Positions 47,507 through 58,731 of a stretch of DNA of 64,000 bases are shown here, in pieces. The notes under the pieces were generated by a model. The model was not told where the DNA came from and did no database searches. It saw nothing but the letters and a program-made list of their open reading frames with translations. The position numbers and the translations under genes were made by a program. The stretch spans positions 124,001 to 188,000 of the forward strand of contig CM030720.1 in the NCBI GenBank assembly GCA_018127085.1, in the 5' to 3' direction. Each line of letters opens with the position of its first letter. The stretch's first letter is position 1. Source of the stretch: Pneumocystis sp. 'macacae'. Its lineage: Eukaryota; Ascomycota; Pneumocystomycetes; Pneumocystales; Pneumocystaceae.

Positions 47507-50076
47507 TTAACATGTGTTTTTGTTTTTTATAATTGTGTCATTAAGATCAAGAAGACTCTCCATATATGAACAATAATCAAAAATTGGATATCCATGATCT
47601 TCTTCATCAACTTCTGTTTCGTGTTCTTGCAACTCTGGCATCTGAGAAATAAGATATTCTACTTCTGCAGATGGTATTAAAGATTGTCGTAAATCTAATT
47701 CAGTAACGTATGGCTTAAAAATACTTAAATAGTCATTTAAAATGCTTTATTGAATTACCTTTCCATCAGCTACGTCTCTAAATGCTAAAAGAACTTGATC
47801 AGGAGAATCATGATCTTCCATTTCATCCACCTTTGTTAATTCAGCAATATTTATATTTCAACGTATTAATACACACCAGAAAATCGATAAATTGTGTATA
47901 TGTGACAACGCCTGTATCATTGCTTGCCTTTGCAATAATATCCTCCATTTCTTGCTCATCGTAAGCAAGACCTAGAGCAGCTAATGCTGCTGTAAATACA
48001 TCTCCTTGCAATGCACCAATTCCATAGCGATCAAAATGTTTAAAAACAGCGTCAAATTCTTTCATTTGTGCAGGTGTAAGATTTGTTTTTTGACGAGTAA
48101 CAATCTATATTTTAATTTTTTAAAATAAAAATCTAAGTATTTGTACCTGACAATCAATAAATTGTAACTTTTTGTGAACTGAATCTGATGCTAGATCTAA
48201 TTCATACTCCAGATCATCATATGAAAAGTTTGTATAATCGTTTTCTTCAATTTTGGCTTCTTTACAATCTTCATCCAAGTGTTTCAATTGTTGCAATTCA
48301 TCTCTAAGGGGCTTAATATGTTCTTTAAGAAGAGTAACTTGTTCTAATTGTTCTTCAAGATCACCTTTAAGTCCACTGATTTCAATGGATATTGTACTAA
48401 GCATTAATGAAAAACTGTTTGCTTTCTCAGCAAATGATCTTCGAAGATTTTCTTTAATGCTACTGCATGTAAATGTTTTTATTATAAAAAAGGGTGTATT
48501 ACTCTCTAATCTTATCATTTATTTGTTTTGATTTTTTAACTTCTGCTTTCATAAGTTTCTTCCAGGTAACATCTAAATCATTTAATTCCAAACCCTTTGG
48601 AGGAATGTAGTTTTTTAAACAATAAGATTTAAGTTTTGTTTGAATATTATGCATCAAAGACTCTAAAAATAGTTTTTCCTTAACCCAATCTCTTTTTAAT
48701 GTTTTTTTATAATTATTAAATTCCAATGATTGGAGTTTTGCATCGGCATATGAACCATCAAAAGCTGACATGTCCCACAACGTTTGGATTTTATTAATAG
48801 AATCGATTAACTACATAATATTAGAAAAGATGAACGATAGAAGAAAAATACTTGTTTCATTTTTGTTTCATAATCACCTTGCATAGTAGATATAGATTGC
48901 ATTGTTTTTGCAAATTTTTCAACTCTTCGCCCAGCTGTTTCTACTTTATCTAGATGCTATTAATAGTAATGTTTGAAAACTTGATTTAAACCTAAAGTGG
49001 AAAAAGCATGGAAATATTGAGCGATATAAGTCATGATGGATCTTTCATCCGGTTTACTAACATCGCAGATATCTTCCACGTCAAGTAGTTGCTGCATTTA
49101 ATTAGTATTATCATTTTCTTTATTTTGTTTTTACTGGAATTCCTATATATTTAGAAGCAACCTCGAATGCTAATGTAATGTTTTTTCTACAATCCTTGAT
49201 ATCTAATTCATCGAAGTTCAATAAATCAGGACGATGTTTGTGAATCAGAGCACAACTTAAGCAATTAGTTTGGTATTATAGTATAAAATGTAAATGTATA
49301 CAAAGAAAGTCCATCTGTCCAACTTCGAAAGAATTAGATAATTATACGTTATTTAGATCATAAATTCTTACCTTGTTGTAAAATCGCAAATATTAACATT
49401 TGCATAACCAGCAGTCTGTCGCTGACACCAAAGCAATAGCCCTTCTTTTGCAGTATATCCTTCTTCACTGTTTTTTATTAGAATTTTTTTGAAAAAAAAA
49501 CAGAAACGAACTTTATATCTGCAATAGTAAATCTCAAAATAAGTGTCCAAAGCAGACCAAGGATTAGCTTTAAATTGCCATCAATAATATCTATTATAAG
49601 ACATTTTTTATTTATTGAATTAACTTTACCTTCTGCCCCAATGTTTGTAAGTGGAATTCCGCGAGACTTAATGAATTCAAGGGCTATGTTAACATTCTCT
49701 GCTTTTTGAACTCGTAAACGCGGTTTTTTATTATATTTACCAAGATTTTCATTACCAATAGTTTCCTAAAATTTTAGCTATTGTCAATCCTTACAAAGAA
49801 TAGCCATACAAGTAAACAAATTAAACGTATTCCATCTGAAAGATCTGTCTTAAGACTAACTGCTGGTGCCAAATCTAGATTTGAAAGTCTTGTATTTAAC
49901 CTAATTTTTTTTTCAATTTTTTGAAAAAAAAAAACACAAAAAATAAACCATTTAGTAAATGTCTTATGCTGAACCTCTTGCCATGACCGATCCAGAAGTG
50001 ACATTTTGTTCTTTTGAAATTCCGAATAATTTTGTTGAAAAGTTACGTGTCCTGTTCTTTCGTTAATATTCATCAT
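47507..50076 (-). CDS. AIN1: Alpha-actinin (Ain1-type actin cross-linker)
   Basis: This protein cross-links F-actin, in fission yeast at the contractile ring. The start at 50076 leads into tandem calponin-homology domains: SWQEVQHKTFTKW, INTRLSNLDLAPAVSL, DLSDGIRLICLL, then EDIIDGNLKLILGLLWTLIL, EGLLLWCQRQTAGYANVNI, SWTDGLSLCALIHKHRPDLL. This is followed by one or two spectrin-like coiled-coil repeats (about 48950-48120) and C-terminal EF-hand-like units: EFDAVFKHFDRYGIGAL, LAALGLAYDEQEMEDIIAKA, TYTQFIDFLV, and an EF-hand CaM-insensitive module ending DYCSYMESLLDL. Ca-binding loops look degenerate (DRYGIGAL lacks the full set of acidic ligands), as usual for non-muscle fungal forms. About eight short introns. 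The name follows fission yeast. Confidence 0.88.
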
Positions 50077-50418
50077 AACGTTGCTAGGACAACACTTTTA
50101 GAAACATGATAATGTTACTATGGTAATGTGGTGATCTGTAATTTTTCTGGGGAAAACTTCTTTTTAATTGATAAGAGAAACGAAATTATCTTAAATTATA
50201 TAAATGTCATCTCATATAAAGTAGAAAATAACAAACGATAATGATATTTTTGTGCGAAGAATATATTTTGATAATTTAAAAGAAGATATAAGTTTTTGTA
50301 TGAAAATTGAGTTTCTTGAGTTTTTATAATAAAAATTATGCGATATAGATAAAGAGTGCATATAAATTGAAAAAAAAAGGAAAAATAAGTGAAGAATTTG
50401 TTATATTTTTGACTTGAA
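50077..50418. other. Divergent intergenic region alpha-actinin / cyclin-like gene
   Basis: The 5' flanks of two divergent genes. A+T-rich; no recognisable element. Confidence 0.5.
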
Positions 50419-51607
50419 ATGTTTCGTCATGTCTGTTCTTTTCGTTCAATATCTTTAGAGCGGAAATGTAATTGTATTATATACAATTATTTGAAAAAAA
50501 CGGTGATAAGTAATAAAGAAAGGTATAATTATAAAGAAAATAGAATATGCGAAAGTTCAAATAAGTCGATTTTTCTTTTAAATCAAGTGCCTATGTTTTT
50601 ATCGTGTCCATGTTTTTTGGAAGAATGGATAGTTATCTTTAAAAAAATGATACCGTTTGAAACAACAATAATTTTTGAGAATATTTTGATTTCTGAAAGG
50701 AATAATGGTCTTAGAATTAATCCTATGTATATGGAATAAGTTCAGAGGACTCCAGAGGTGAATTTCTGGAGAAAGAGTTTGATTTGATGGTTTCATACAG
50801 TATAATGGATTATTTTTGTTAAATACTTGATTAACTATCTTTATAGATCTTATTATTTGATTACAAAAGATACAAGTAAGATTCCAAGAGTTTAGAAAAA
50901 TTTTTTTAAGTATTAGTTGCAATTGCTATTGTATTGTTAGATAGGTGCCTTAGTATTTTACCTATTGATAAATGGTGCGATATGTTTAAAGTAGGGATTG
51001 GCTGTTTGTTTATTGCAACAAAACTAACATCTGATTTTATTGTTTGTATGTTATTTTAAAAATTATTATTTTAACTTATAATGTTTAGCTCGTAAAAAGT
51101 TTTTGAAAGTATGTGGACTTAAAAAAGTCGACCAATTTCTGAAACTGGGCGTAATAACAAGTCATAAAGTAATGTATTTTATTTATATTTATAGAAATTT
51201 GAGAGAAATATTTTAATTGCTTTGGATTTTCACATATTTGTGGATAGTATATATGTATTTGAAGTTAATATTTCAGAAATCTTGCTTTCTCATAATCTAT
51301 TTAAGAAAATAAAGGAGAATAAACGTCAGAAAATTCGTTGTTTGGCCATGAGTTATTTTGATGATGTATTTACTAGTAATTTGCATTTTAAAATTGGTTT
51401 TGGTTTAAAATATTTTTAGGTATACGATATTTAGCATATCGTTCATCAGAAATTGTTGCAGCTTGTTTGTGGTTGGCTATAATAGAAGTTCTTTCTTATC
51501 CTATTTCTCTTTTTGCTATTGTTAATTTGGTTAAAACAAGTATTGTTAGTTTTTGTTTTATAAAATACTTGTTAATTTTAAATAGGATCGATTTTATGCA
51601 GTTATAA
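50419..51607 (+). CDS. Highly diverged cyclin
   Basis: After splicing of short introns the predicted protein shows two cyclin-box halves. The N-terminal half reads YYLITKDTILVAIAIVLLDR, CLSILPIDKW, VGIGCLFIATKLTSDF; compare the family pattern T..tL.lAv..lDR.ls ... vG..cLfiA.Kl. Then FERNILIALDFHIFVDS matches the E..iL..L.F.i..p turn. The C-terminal half has YFDDVFTSIRYLAYRSSEIV and AACLWLAIIEVL, like f..y.pS.iAaAciyLA. Best introns: about 50775-50846, 50876-50910, 51047-51089, 51170-51195, 51374-51419 and 51546-51587. The N-terminal exon is basic and not conserved to my eye, so the start at 50419 is tentative. It cannot be placed among B-type, G1 or transcriptional cyclins. Family call is moderate; subgroup unknown. 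Confidence 0.6.
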
Positions 51608-52586
51608 AGCTTCTTTGTTGTCATTCAATGATTGAAAAAAGTTTTAATTGTAATAATTTTAATGGAATAACATTGATTTAATTAATACCATTAATTTTAG
51701 TCAAGAAATTATCTTGTTTTTTATAATTATTGATAAACGTTTTTATTGAATATTGGTTTTTAATAAATGATATTGGGAATTTATTGTGTTTATACTAATT
51801 TTAACATATTTTCTTCATATGATAATAAATAACAATATTTAGAGTTATTAAACGTTTATATATTATTTTAGGAGAATACCTAATTTTTTAATAAAAAAAT
51901 ATTATAGAAAGTTCAAATATAGATTTATTTAAAATTAATAAAAAATTAGTTTTTTAGTAATTTTTATATTATAAAGAAATGATTTTTTAGTAATTTTTAT
52001 ATTATAGAGAAATGATTTTTTTGTATATTAAATTTTTAACTGTGATTAAGTTTTTAGGATTTGTTATTTAAAAATATTTTAAATTTTTGATTTTAATTTT
52101 ATTAATATTATAGTAATTTTAGATATAAAATTGAATTAAGTTTAAAATGTTTTTAAATGATTAAAATTAATTTGGAAAAAATAAATATTGAATCTATATT
52201 TTTAAAAATATAATTTTAAAATGTTATAATTTTTACAAAGTTTAAGATTAAATTTTATATATTAAATATTTTTAGGAATATGAAGAATTCTATTAAAAAA
52301 ATGATGTGAATGTGAAATATAGAATTTTTTACTTTCAATAATCATTCTTATTATAAAAAATTATTTAATAGAAATACTTATATATATGATTTTTTAATAT
52401 AATATTTAAGCTTATTTTATTAAACTTAAAAAAAAATGTTTTATTTTTTTAAAATGTTTTTAAAGTATGAGATATTTATTGAAAGATTTAAAATAATAAA
52501 AAAATTTATATTTCTAAACTAATTTGTTTGACTTTTTTGTATTTTACTATTTATAAATGTTATGTTTGTATATTTGATGAATATTT
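51608..52586. other. Extremely A+T-rich intergenic region
   Basis: About 980 bp between the cyclin-like gene and the 3' end of the coiled-coil gene, visibly above 80% A+T. It contains a 33-bp tandem duplication at 51950-52015. No gene recognised. Confidence 0.55.
51950..52015. repeat. 33-bp direct tandem duplication
   Basis: Two adjacent copies of a 33-bp unit (TTTTTTAGTAATTTT at its start, GAAATGA at its end), 51950-51982 and 51983-52015, differing at one base (ATAAAG versus ATAGAG). It is a recent local duplication in non-coding DNA. Confidence 0.85.
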
Positions 52587-53908
52587 TTATGAATTTTCAA
52601 AATTTGTTTCATTTTCATAATTTATTTCTTGTGAATTTGCATTTTTGTCTAAAACTTTTAAATATATGGAAATATCTTTTTTTGGACTTTCTAAGGCTTG
52701 GTTTCCTTCTTTTATTAACCTTTTTGTAAGTTTGAGAACTCTTTTTAATGATTTTATAAAAGATAATGAATTATTTATAATTTTTTGATGATCAATTACA
52801 GAAGAATCTGAAGTTTGGGATAGTTTAGAATCGGACTCATTTTCGTCAGAATTTAATGTAGAATTTGATGTTGAGTTTGTAATATATAGATTTTCTGTTA
52901 TAATTTTTTTCCGTAATTCTTTAATTTCAGACATTTGACGGCGAGTTTGCTTTTCTAAATTATCATTTAGAGCAAGTAATGATGTATTGGAAATTTCTAG
53001 ATCAAGAATCTAAAAATAATCATACACATTTTAATTTTAAAATAATATTTACCTTTCGATTTGTACGTGCAAATTTTGTGTTATCTGATACTTCTGTTAA
53101 TACAAGTCTTGGCTCTGTTTTTAATGTCCTTTTGGCGAATTCTGGAGAATTCTGTTTGTATAAAGTCCATTTTTGTGATTTTTGTAGCATATTTAAGGAT
53201 GTCATATCGTTTATATACGTAATACTTGAAAGATCTGTTAAGTTTTTGGTATATTTTTTTCTAGGAGATGTACAAGGAGAACCTAGTGGAGTTTTGTTTT
53301 CCGAAAAAGCAATTAATGACTGATTAGTGTTATTTTTTGATGTTAGAAGAGGTGAATTTAAAGAAATCGGTAAATTTGTATTTTGGAAAAAATTATTATC
53401 TTGGAACATAAAGCCTTCATTTGCATAAAAAAATTTTGGAAGCTGTTGCCTTTTTGACAATAAAATATCAGTTTGTTGGAGTTGAGGTGATAAGGTTTTT
53501 GTTTCTGCAAAAAAATGCTTTTGAGAAGGATCTTTTTGTGATTGAAACTCATTCTCATGTAAAAAATTGTTTTTTTTTATAAAGTTATTCGATTTAGCTT
53601 CAACCTTATTCAGCAAATTTTCTTTTATAAAATATTGTTTGGAATGTTGATTTTGCTTAATGTCTAGATTTGAATTAATTTGCTGAAATTCTGAATAATA
53701 TTTCAAAAAAGACACGTCTGATGCACTTGAGTTGCTAACATTATATATATATTGTTCATTTCCTGAAGCTAAGTGAAACTGTTGATATTGATGAGATAAA
53801 AATACGTTAAGTGATGTTATTTACCATTTGCATAGAAAAATCATTTACTTCTTTCGTATTCTTTAGCTTATTGTTCACTATATCTCTTTCCGTTGTTACT
53901 TCTTCCAT
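52587..53908 (-). CDS. Conserved fungal coiled-coil protein of unknown function
   Basis: Start at 53908 gives a short first exon (MEEVTTERDIVNN...), an intron at about 53776-53821, a long polar Asn/Gln/Ser-rich exon with SPRKKYTKNLTDLSS and ENKTPLGSPCTSPRK, an intron at about 53010-53052, and a last exon. Across the last intron lies LDLEISNTSLLALNDNLEKQ, TRRQMSEIKELRKK. I recognise a similar pattern (LE.sN.SLLAiN..LE.e.RkQ..E.rr.R) from uncharacterised ascomycete proteins, so that short coiled coil is probably the conserved unit. The rest looks disordered, with SP/TP sites that kinases could use. No enzyme or membrane signature. About 410 residues. Function unknown; a structural or cytoskeletal adaptor is only a guess. 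Confidence 0.65.
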
Positions 53909-54143
53909 ATCTTTATAGATATTTTCTGATTTTAAAAGCTATTGCAAAGGTTGTAGAATTGTTAAGAATTTTTAATAGAAAAAAATGTAAAGCTGTATTT
54001 TTAAACATGATATTTTTATATTTTTTGGAAATGACATCTTTTTATTCTTTTTTATTTTTTTTCCTGTTTCTTTTCAAATTTTTAATATTATAAGCCCATA
54101 TTCTTTAAAGTGTACTTTGTTGATGTTTTTATATTTTTACGAT

Positions 54144-54986
54144 ATGAAAAATGAAAAAATAGGAAATTCTAAAATACCTACTGAATTGGAAAAAAATATA
54201 TTGAAATTGTTGAGGAAGAATTTTGAAAACCAGTTTGGAAGTGCTCGTTTTTTGTGTGTTAAAGAAATTAAAAAAAATGAATTTCAGGATTTGACGATAT
54301 TAGAAAATGTTAAAAATGAGGATATTAAAAATAGTGAGTTTTATTGTTTACTTAATTATTTTATTTTTACTATATTCTTAGTTAGAAATTTTAAACAGTC
54401 TCCAGAAATTGTTACATTTGAAAATGTAAAAAGTTCAACTACTGTTGTGAATAAAAATACACATTTTCATTCGTTTAAGTCCTCTAAATTTTCAGATTTT
54501 TTTGAAAGAAAAAAATCTTCAAAATTTATTAAAAAAAAGAATTCAGAGAATTTTCAATTAAAAAATGATATTGTTTTACAGAGGTTACTAAAAGAGTCTC
54601 ATTTTTTAAAAAAAGGATCAAACAGTTCTACTTTTTCTCTTGAACCTATTGGAAAGCAGAGGCATAAAATTATTGAAAATAGGATTAAGTTGTTAGGTGG
54701 CAAAGATGTTTTTAAAGAAAAAATTCCTTTTAAAATAAGACTGGGGATGAAATTTAAAGCAAAAATCAGGAGTGAGATTGCTAAGAAAAAAGCTAAAGAA
54801 GCTGGCATTATTCGAGCTTTACCTACATCTAGGTCTAAAAAAGGTAAACGAAGTTATGGGTTAAATGAAATTACTATTGGGAAATATTGTAAAGGTATGA
54901 TTATTTTAAGTCAAGAAGATATTAAAGGAGTCTCGTCTATATCTGGTTCTAATAGAAGAAATAAAAGATACAAAAATAGTAAGTAA
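54144..54986 (+). CDS. FAF1: Faf1-like / DUF4602 nucleolar protein (40S pre-rRNA processing)
   Basis: Yeast Faf1 and human C1orf131 are small-subunit processome factors with a DUF4602 region. Here the N-terminal helix (PTELEKNILKLLRKNFENQF) is followed by an intron at about 54334-54381 and NFKQSPEIVTFENV, resembling the short QPxVVxF motif of Faf1. The conserved basic region is HKIIENRIKLLGGKDVFKEK, IPFKIRLGMKFKAKIRSEIA and KKKAKEAGIIRALP, the usual DUF4602 order. The tail is basic with KKGKRSYG, fitting a nucleolar protein. About 265 residues. I chose ATG 54144, which starts directly before the conserved helix; the frame is also open from an upstream ATG. It is divergent from the coiled-coil gene, 235 bp away. 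Confidence 0.6.
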   Translation: MKNEKIGNSKIPTELEKNILKLLRKNFENQFGSARFLCVKEIKKNEFQDLTILENVKNEDIKNSEFYCLLNYFIFTIFLVRNFKQSPEIVTFENVKSSTTVVNKNTHFHSFKSSKFSDFFERKKSSKFIKKKNSENFQLKNDIVLQRLLKESHFLKKGSNSSTFSLEPIGKQRHKIIENRIKLLGGKDVFKEKIPFKIRLGMKFKAKIRSEIAKKKAKEAGIIRALPTSRSKKGKRSYGLNEITIGKYCKGMIILSQEDIKGVSSISGSNRRNKRYKNSK

Positions 54987-55561
54987 TATATATAGTAATA
55001 TGTAAAAGATTTTGTATTCTTAATGAGCATATTTAGTATTTTTAAAAAAAAATGTGATTTATAAGATTTTAAATTGAAAATAATGTTTTTCTTTAGCATT
55101 TTAGAAGTACTTAGTTTTTAACATCTAATGGGTTGATTATATTAAGAAATAGTTAATTTTTTTGTAATATGTGTAAGACCTTGCTAAATATCTCAGAAGA
55201 TTCGTTGGGTTTTTATAGAGCTTTCTATTACGTCTATAAATATTTGAAATATTGAGTCTATAAATAATTAGATAGATTGGCAATACAGGTAAATTACTGT
55301 GAAATGATTATAAGATGTACAATTAAATAAAAAATAAAATATGATATATTGTAGATATATAATTTAATAAGATGTTATTTAGATTATGCGTAGCATGAAT
55401 ATAATTTTTGTTTTGAATTTGTATTTGTAGACGAAAATATATTGTTATTAATTTTTAAAGATACTGATTTTTCATGTAAAAATCGTGCTCACTGTCTTAA
55501 TTAGGATTATTTTTGAAATTTCTGAATAATATTCATTAAAGATATTCTTAATAAATTCATT
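54987..55561. other. Convergent 3' flanks, FAF1-like / SET2
   Basis: An A+T-rich stretch of 575 bp without coding signal or repeat. Confidence 0.55.
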
Positions 55562-58388
55562 TTAAACATCCTGTTTATGAGTTCTAGTTTCTTGTGTATT
55601 TTTCTCTTTTTTTCTATTAATAACTTTTTCTATATATGTATGACTAAATTCTTTAATTTTTTTCTTTTTTGTATTGCTTAATTCATATATATTCCTTATT
55701 TCGTGCCCAGGCCGCATTTCTTTTTTAACAAGTATTTCTACAATCTATTTGATATAAGATATATTTTAATTTAATATGTGTTATACTTCTTTGGCTCGTT
55801 TTTTAAATTCATCTTTTCCAAGTTGATCCTGGAATTTTGCAATTACATTTGGCACGTATTTAGCAAACTATAATTTTTAGTTTTGTTATATATTTGGATA
55901 TATAAAATTTTACTGTTTTTACTAGTATTTTTTCTAAAGGAATTTTTTCTTTTTCGCTTTTACTATATGAACGCTTATAATCGTTGTTTTTACTTATATT
56001 GTTTTTATTGTTTTTAGAATCATGTTTAGAAATACTATGTTGTCGTTCCATTAATTCAGCGTTGGCTTCATCAATAATTTTTTGTAAATCAAGAGAATTA
56101 TTATTAAATGATGGCGGTGGAGGTGGAGGTGGTGGTGGTGCTGCTTCAAGAGGAAAATCCCATTGTACCTTATCCCCACTGTAATAGTACGATTTTCCAT
56201 CCTGAGTTTTTGCAACAGTCCAACCTGCTGGTAAAATACGAGAATTCCCCTCAATAGCACGTGAAGCCCATGATCTAGATCCTCGTATATCTGAATCATC
56301 TGAAAAACGCATGTCAGGTCTCCAGAATCTTTCCCCGCGAAATGGTGGTCCTTTATAGTAGTTATCATAATTTTTGGATTTGGAAAAACGGTAATATTGT
56401 TCATTAGAAATTGAGCTACTCTGTGAATCTGAAGATTGATATGATTTTGAGTCATTATCAGTACATTCTGATTGTGAGTAAATGGTTTCTATTGGCTGTA
56501 TTTTCTGCAAAATTAGTTAATTTTATGAAAATATGATACGTACTGCCTTTTTTGGAATACGATAGGCCATTGATAAATTCCCCCATTCTTTGATAAGCTA
56601 ACATAGAGTTAGAATCTATAATAGTAATCATTATTTGCATTACTTCCTGAGCCATTCTTCTTAATTCTGCATTTTCATGAGATGCTAAAGTTTGAACAGT
56701 AGTTTCTATTTTAGAACTAGAGATTTTATTTTTTGTAATTCTTGGCCACTTCAAAAGAATATTAAGGATCTGAAAAATGTAAAAAAGTGAAAACTTAGTA
56801 TATAACAATTTAAACCATGTTAGAAATATCAAAATCTTCCTTCCAATCGCGAAGAACAGAACCAAGAATTTGATATCCATGCATTTTCATTACTCTTCTT
56901 TGAATAATAGGATCATTATTAGACTATATAAAATCAGAAAAGTTATTAATAAACTAATATCAATAACATGAATCCTTAATAAAAGTCTATTAATAATCCA
57001 GCGTTCCTTGCATTGGAGTAAGGCACTCATTATTTTAGTTACCCCATTTTCATCTATAGGATTAGATTCTAAAGAATTATAATATTCTTCATCTGTTTCT
57101 CCCTTCTTCTTTTTTCGAATTTTTTTTGATGAAAAATCCCAAAAATCTAAATTTTCAAAACCTAGGGCTAAAAAAATCAGTCATACTTTTCAAACATGCT
57201 TTTTATACCTTCTAGTATATTTTGAGGTATTCTTGAATCTAATTCGGTTTGAGTTTTTCCTCCAATAATTCCGATGCACCCAGGTTCTTCACAGTAACAT
57301 GGTTGTGCTGTAGTTCTTGAAATAAATTAAAGATAAAGGAAAATATATCTAAATAATATACCCATATCGATCAACATTATAATCAAAAGTTAATTCTTCG
57401 CCTTTTAGTATATTACGTTTACAAAAAATACCCATGCGTAATTTTGTTCCCACAACCCATTTATCTACATAGCAATTAGGAGAACATGAATGATTTAAAA
57501 ATCTCCCAAGTCCTCCTTTTCTAGTAGCATCAATATATTCTCCTCTTTGTAGCATCATAAAATAAAAATGTTTAATGTCTTCATTGGCATATATTTTCAT
57601 TCTTTTTCGAAACTTTTTTTCGTCTATTACTTCTCCTACGTATTCATAGATAAATTGACCAGATTCCATATCTGAATTTGCTCTAATACCATAGCCTTTT
57701 TTTTTTGTTTTAATAACATCAATGTCTGAATATTGTTTTAATTTAAATCTCCGATTCTGACAATCTTCTCCACAATTACAATCATCAGTACATTCCACAG
57801 ATGTCATTCTATTAATACAATCTGAATTTTTACCACATGCTTGGTTTTTTATTCCATCTGAATATTTTATTAAAGAAGAAAAAAATTAGTCCACAAACCC
57901 CATTCAGATTTACATTCACATGTCATAATTTCTTCTTGTCCTGATTCTCCCAAATCTTTGGAATGATAAATATTGTAAAAATGCTCCTCAAATGTTTTAA
58001 GTGCTTCCTGCTTTGCAGATGGAAGATCATTGAAGAGTTTAATATTCTTCTGTTGTTGTTTTTCTTCTAACTCTTTACTAGAATTATTGGTTATGTTATT
58101 TTTATCAAGCCCAAGAGCATACTGAACATGTGATTTAGTTAAGTTTTCTGATGATATTTCGGGATATTGTTGTAGACTATTTTCATCATTTTTTTTTAGT
58201 TGTGATACAAATATTCCTCGTTCTTGGTGATTTTCATGTTTCTCTCCTTCTGTTGTTCGTACTTTATTTGAACCTATTGAATGAAGTTCTGTAAATTCAT
58301 CTTGTGCCCAAATATCTTCTATTAGTGCATCATCCATTAAATAATCCTGATCAAAGACATTCTCATAGTCATATGGGTATGATGCCAT
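55562..58388 (-). CDS. SET2: Histone H3-K36 methyltransferase Set2
   Basis: Set2 methylates H3K36 behind elongating RNA polymerase II. ATG 58388 opens an acidic N-terminal region ([20 protein letters not shown]). Then come the AWS Cys cluster ([40 protein letters not shown]), the SET domain ([58 protein letters not shown]) and post-SET ([15 protein letters not shown]). Downstream lies a helical middle region ([18 protein letters not shown]), a WW domain ([17 protein letters not shown]...QWDFP) directly followed by ten consecutive Pro, and a C-terminal SRI domain ([33 protein letters not shown]) that binds the phosphorylated polymerase tail. All SET catalytic motifs are intact. It pairs functionally with CTR9 elsewhere in the window. 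At least eight short introns. Confidence 0.93.
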
Positions 58389-58731
58389 TGTAATTATGTC
58401 TCTTAAATACAAATAATTGTTATTTTTCCACTAACAGTGTAATTAGTTTATGTTAGACGAAAAAAGAAAATACATATATAAAACGAAAAATAGTGTATAC
58501 AATATTATAATATAGTATGCATTAATCATGGAAATCGTTTCTAAGACATTTTATAGATATTTAATATTTGCAGAATTTTTAGTACCTCGACTATCTTATT
58601 GGCAAAGATTTTTGTCGAGTAGGATTTTTTAAGAAAAATTATAAAAATTCAATATTAAGTTGTTATATACGTAGGAAAATAAGTTATGTAGGGTATAAGA
58701 ACATATTCATAATTAAATTTGTAATATTTTA
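58389..58731. other. Intergenic SET2 5' flank / KAP104 3' flank
   Basis: An A+T-rich spacer of 343 bp with no recognisable element. Confidence 0.5.

Noticed and set aside
55860..56510. Overlapping minus-strand frame (56051-56455) rich in His at the SET2 WW region
   Set aside because: It is a +1 shadow: the His run is the poly-Pro tract read out of frame.
58389..58412. SET2 start at 58412
   Set aside because: That codon is TTG; the ATG at 58388 is followed by an ordinary Set2-like acidic N-terminus.
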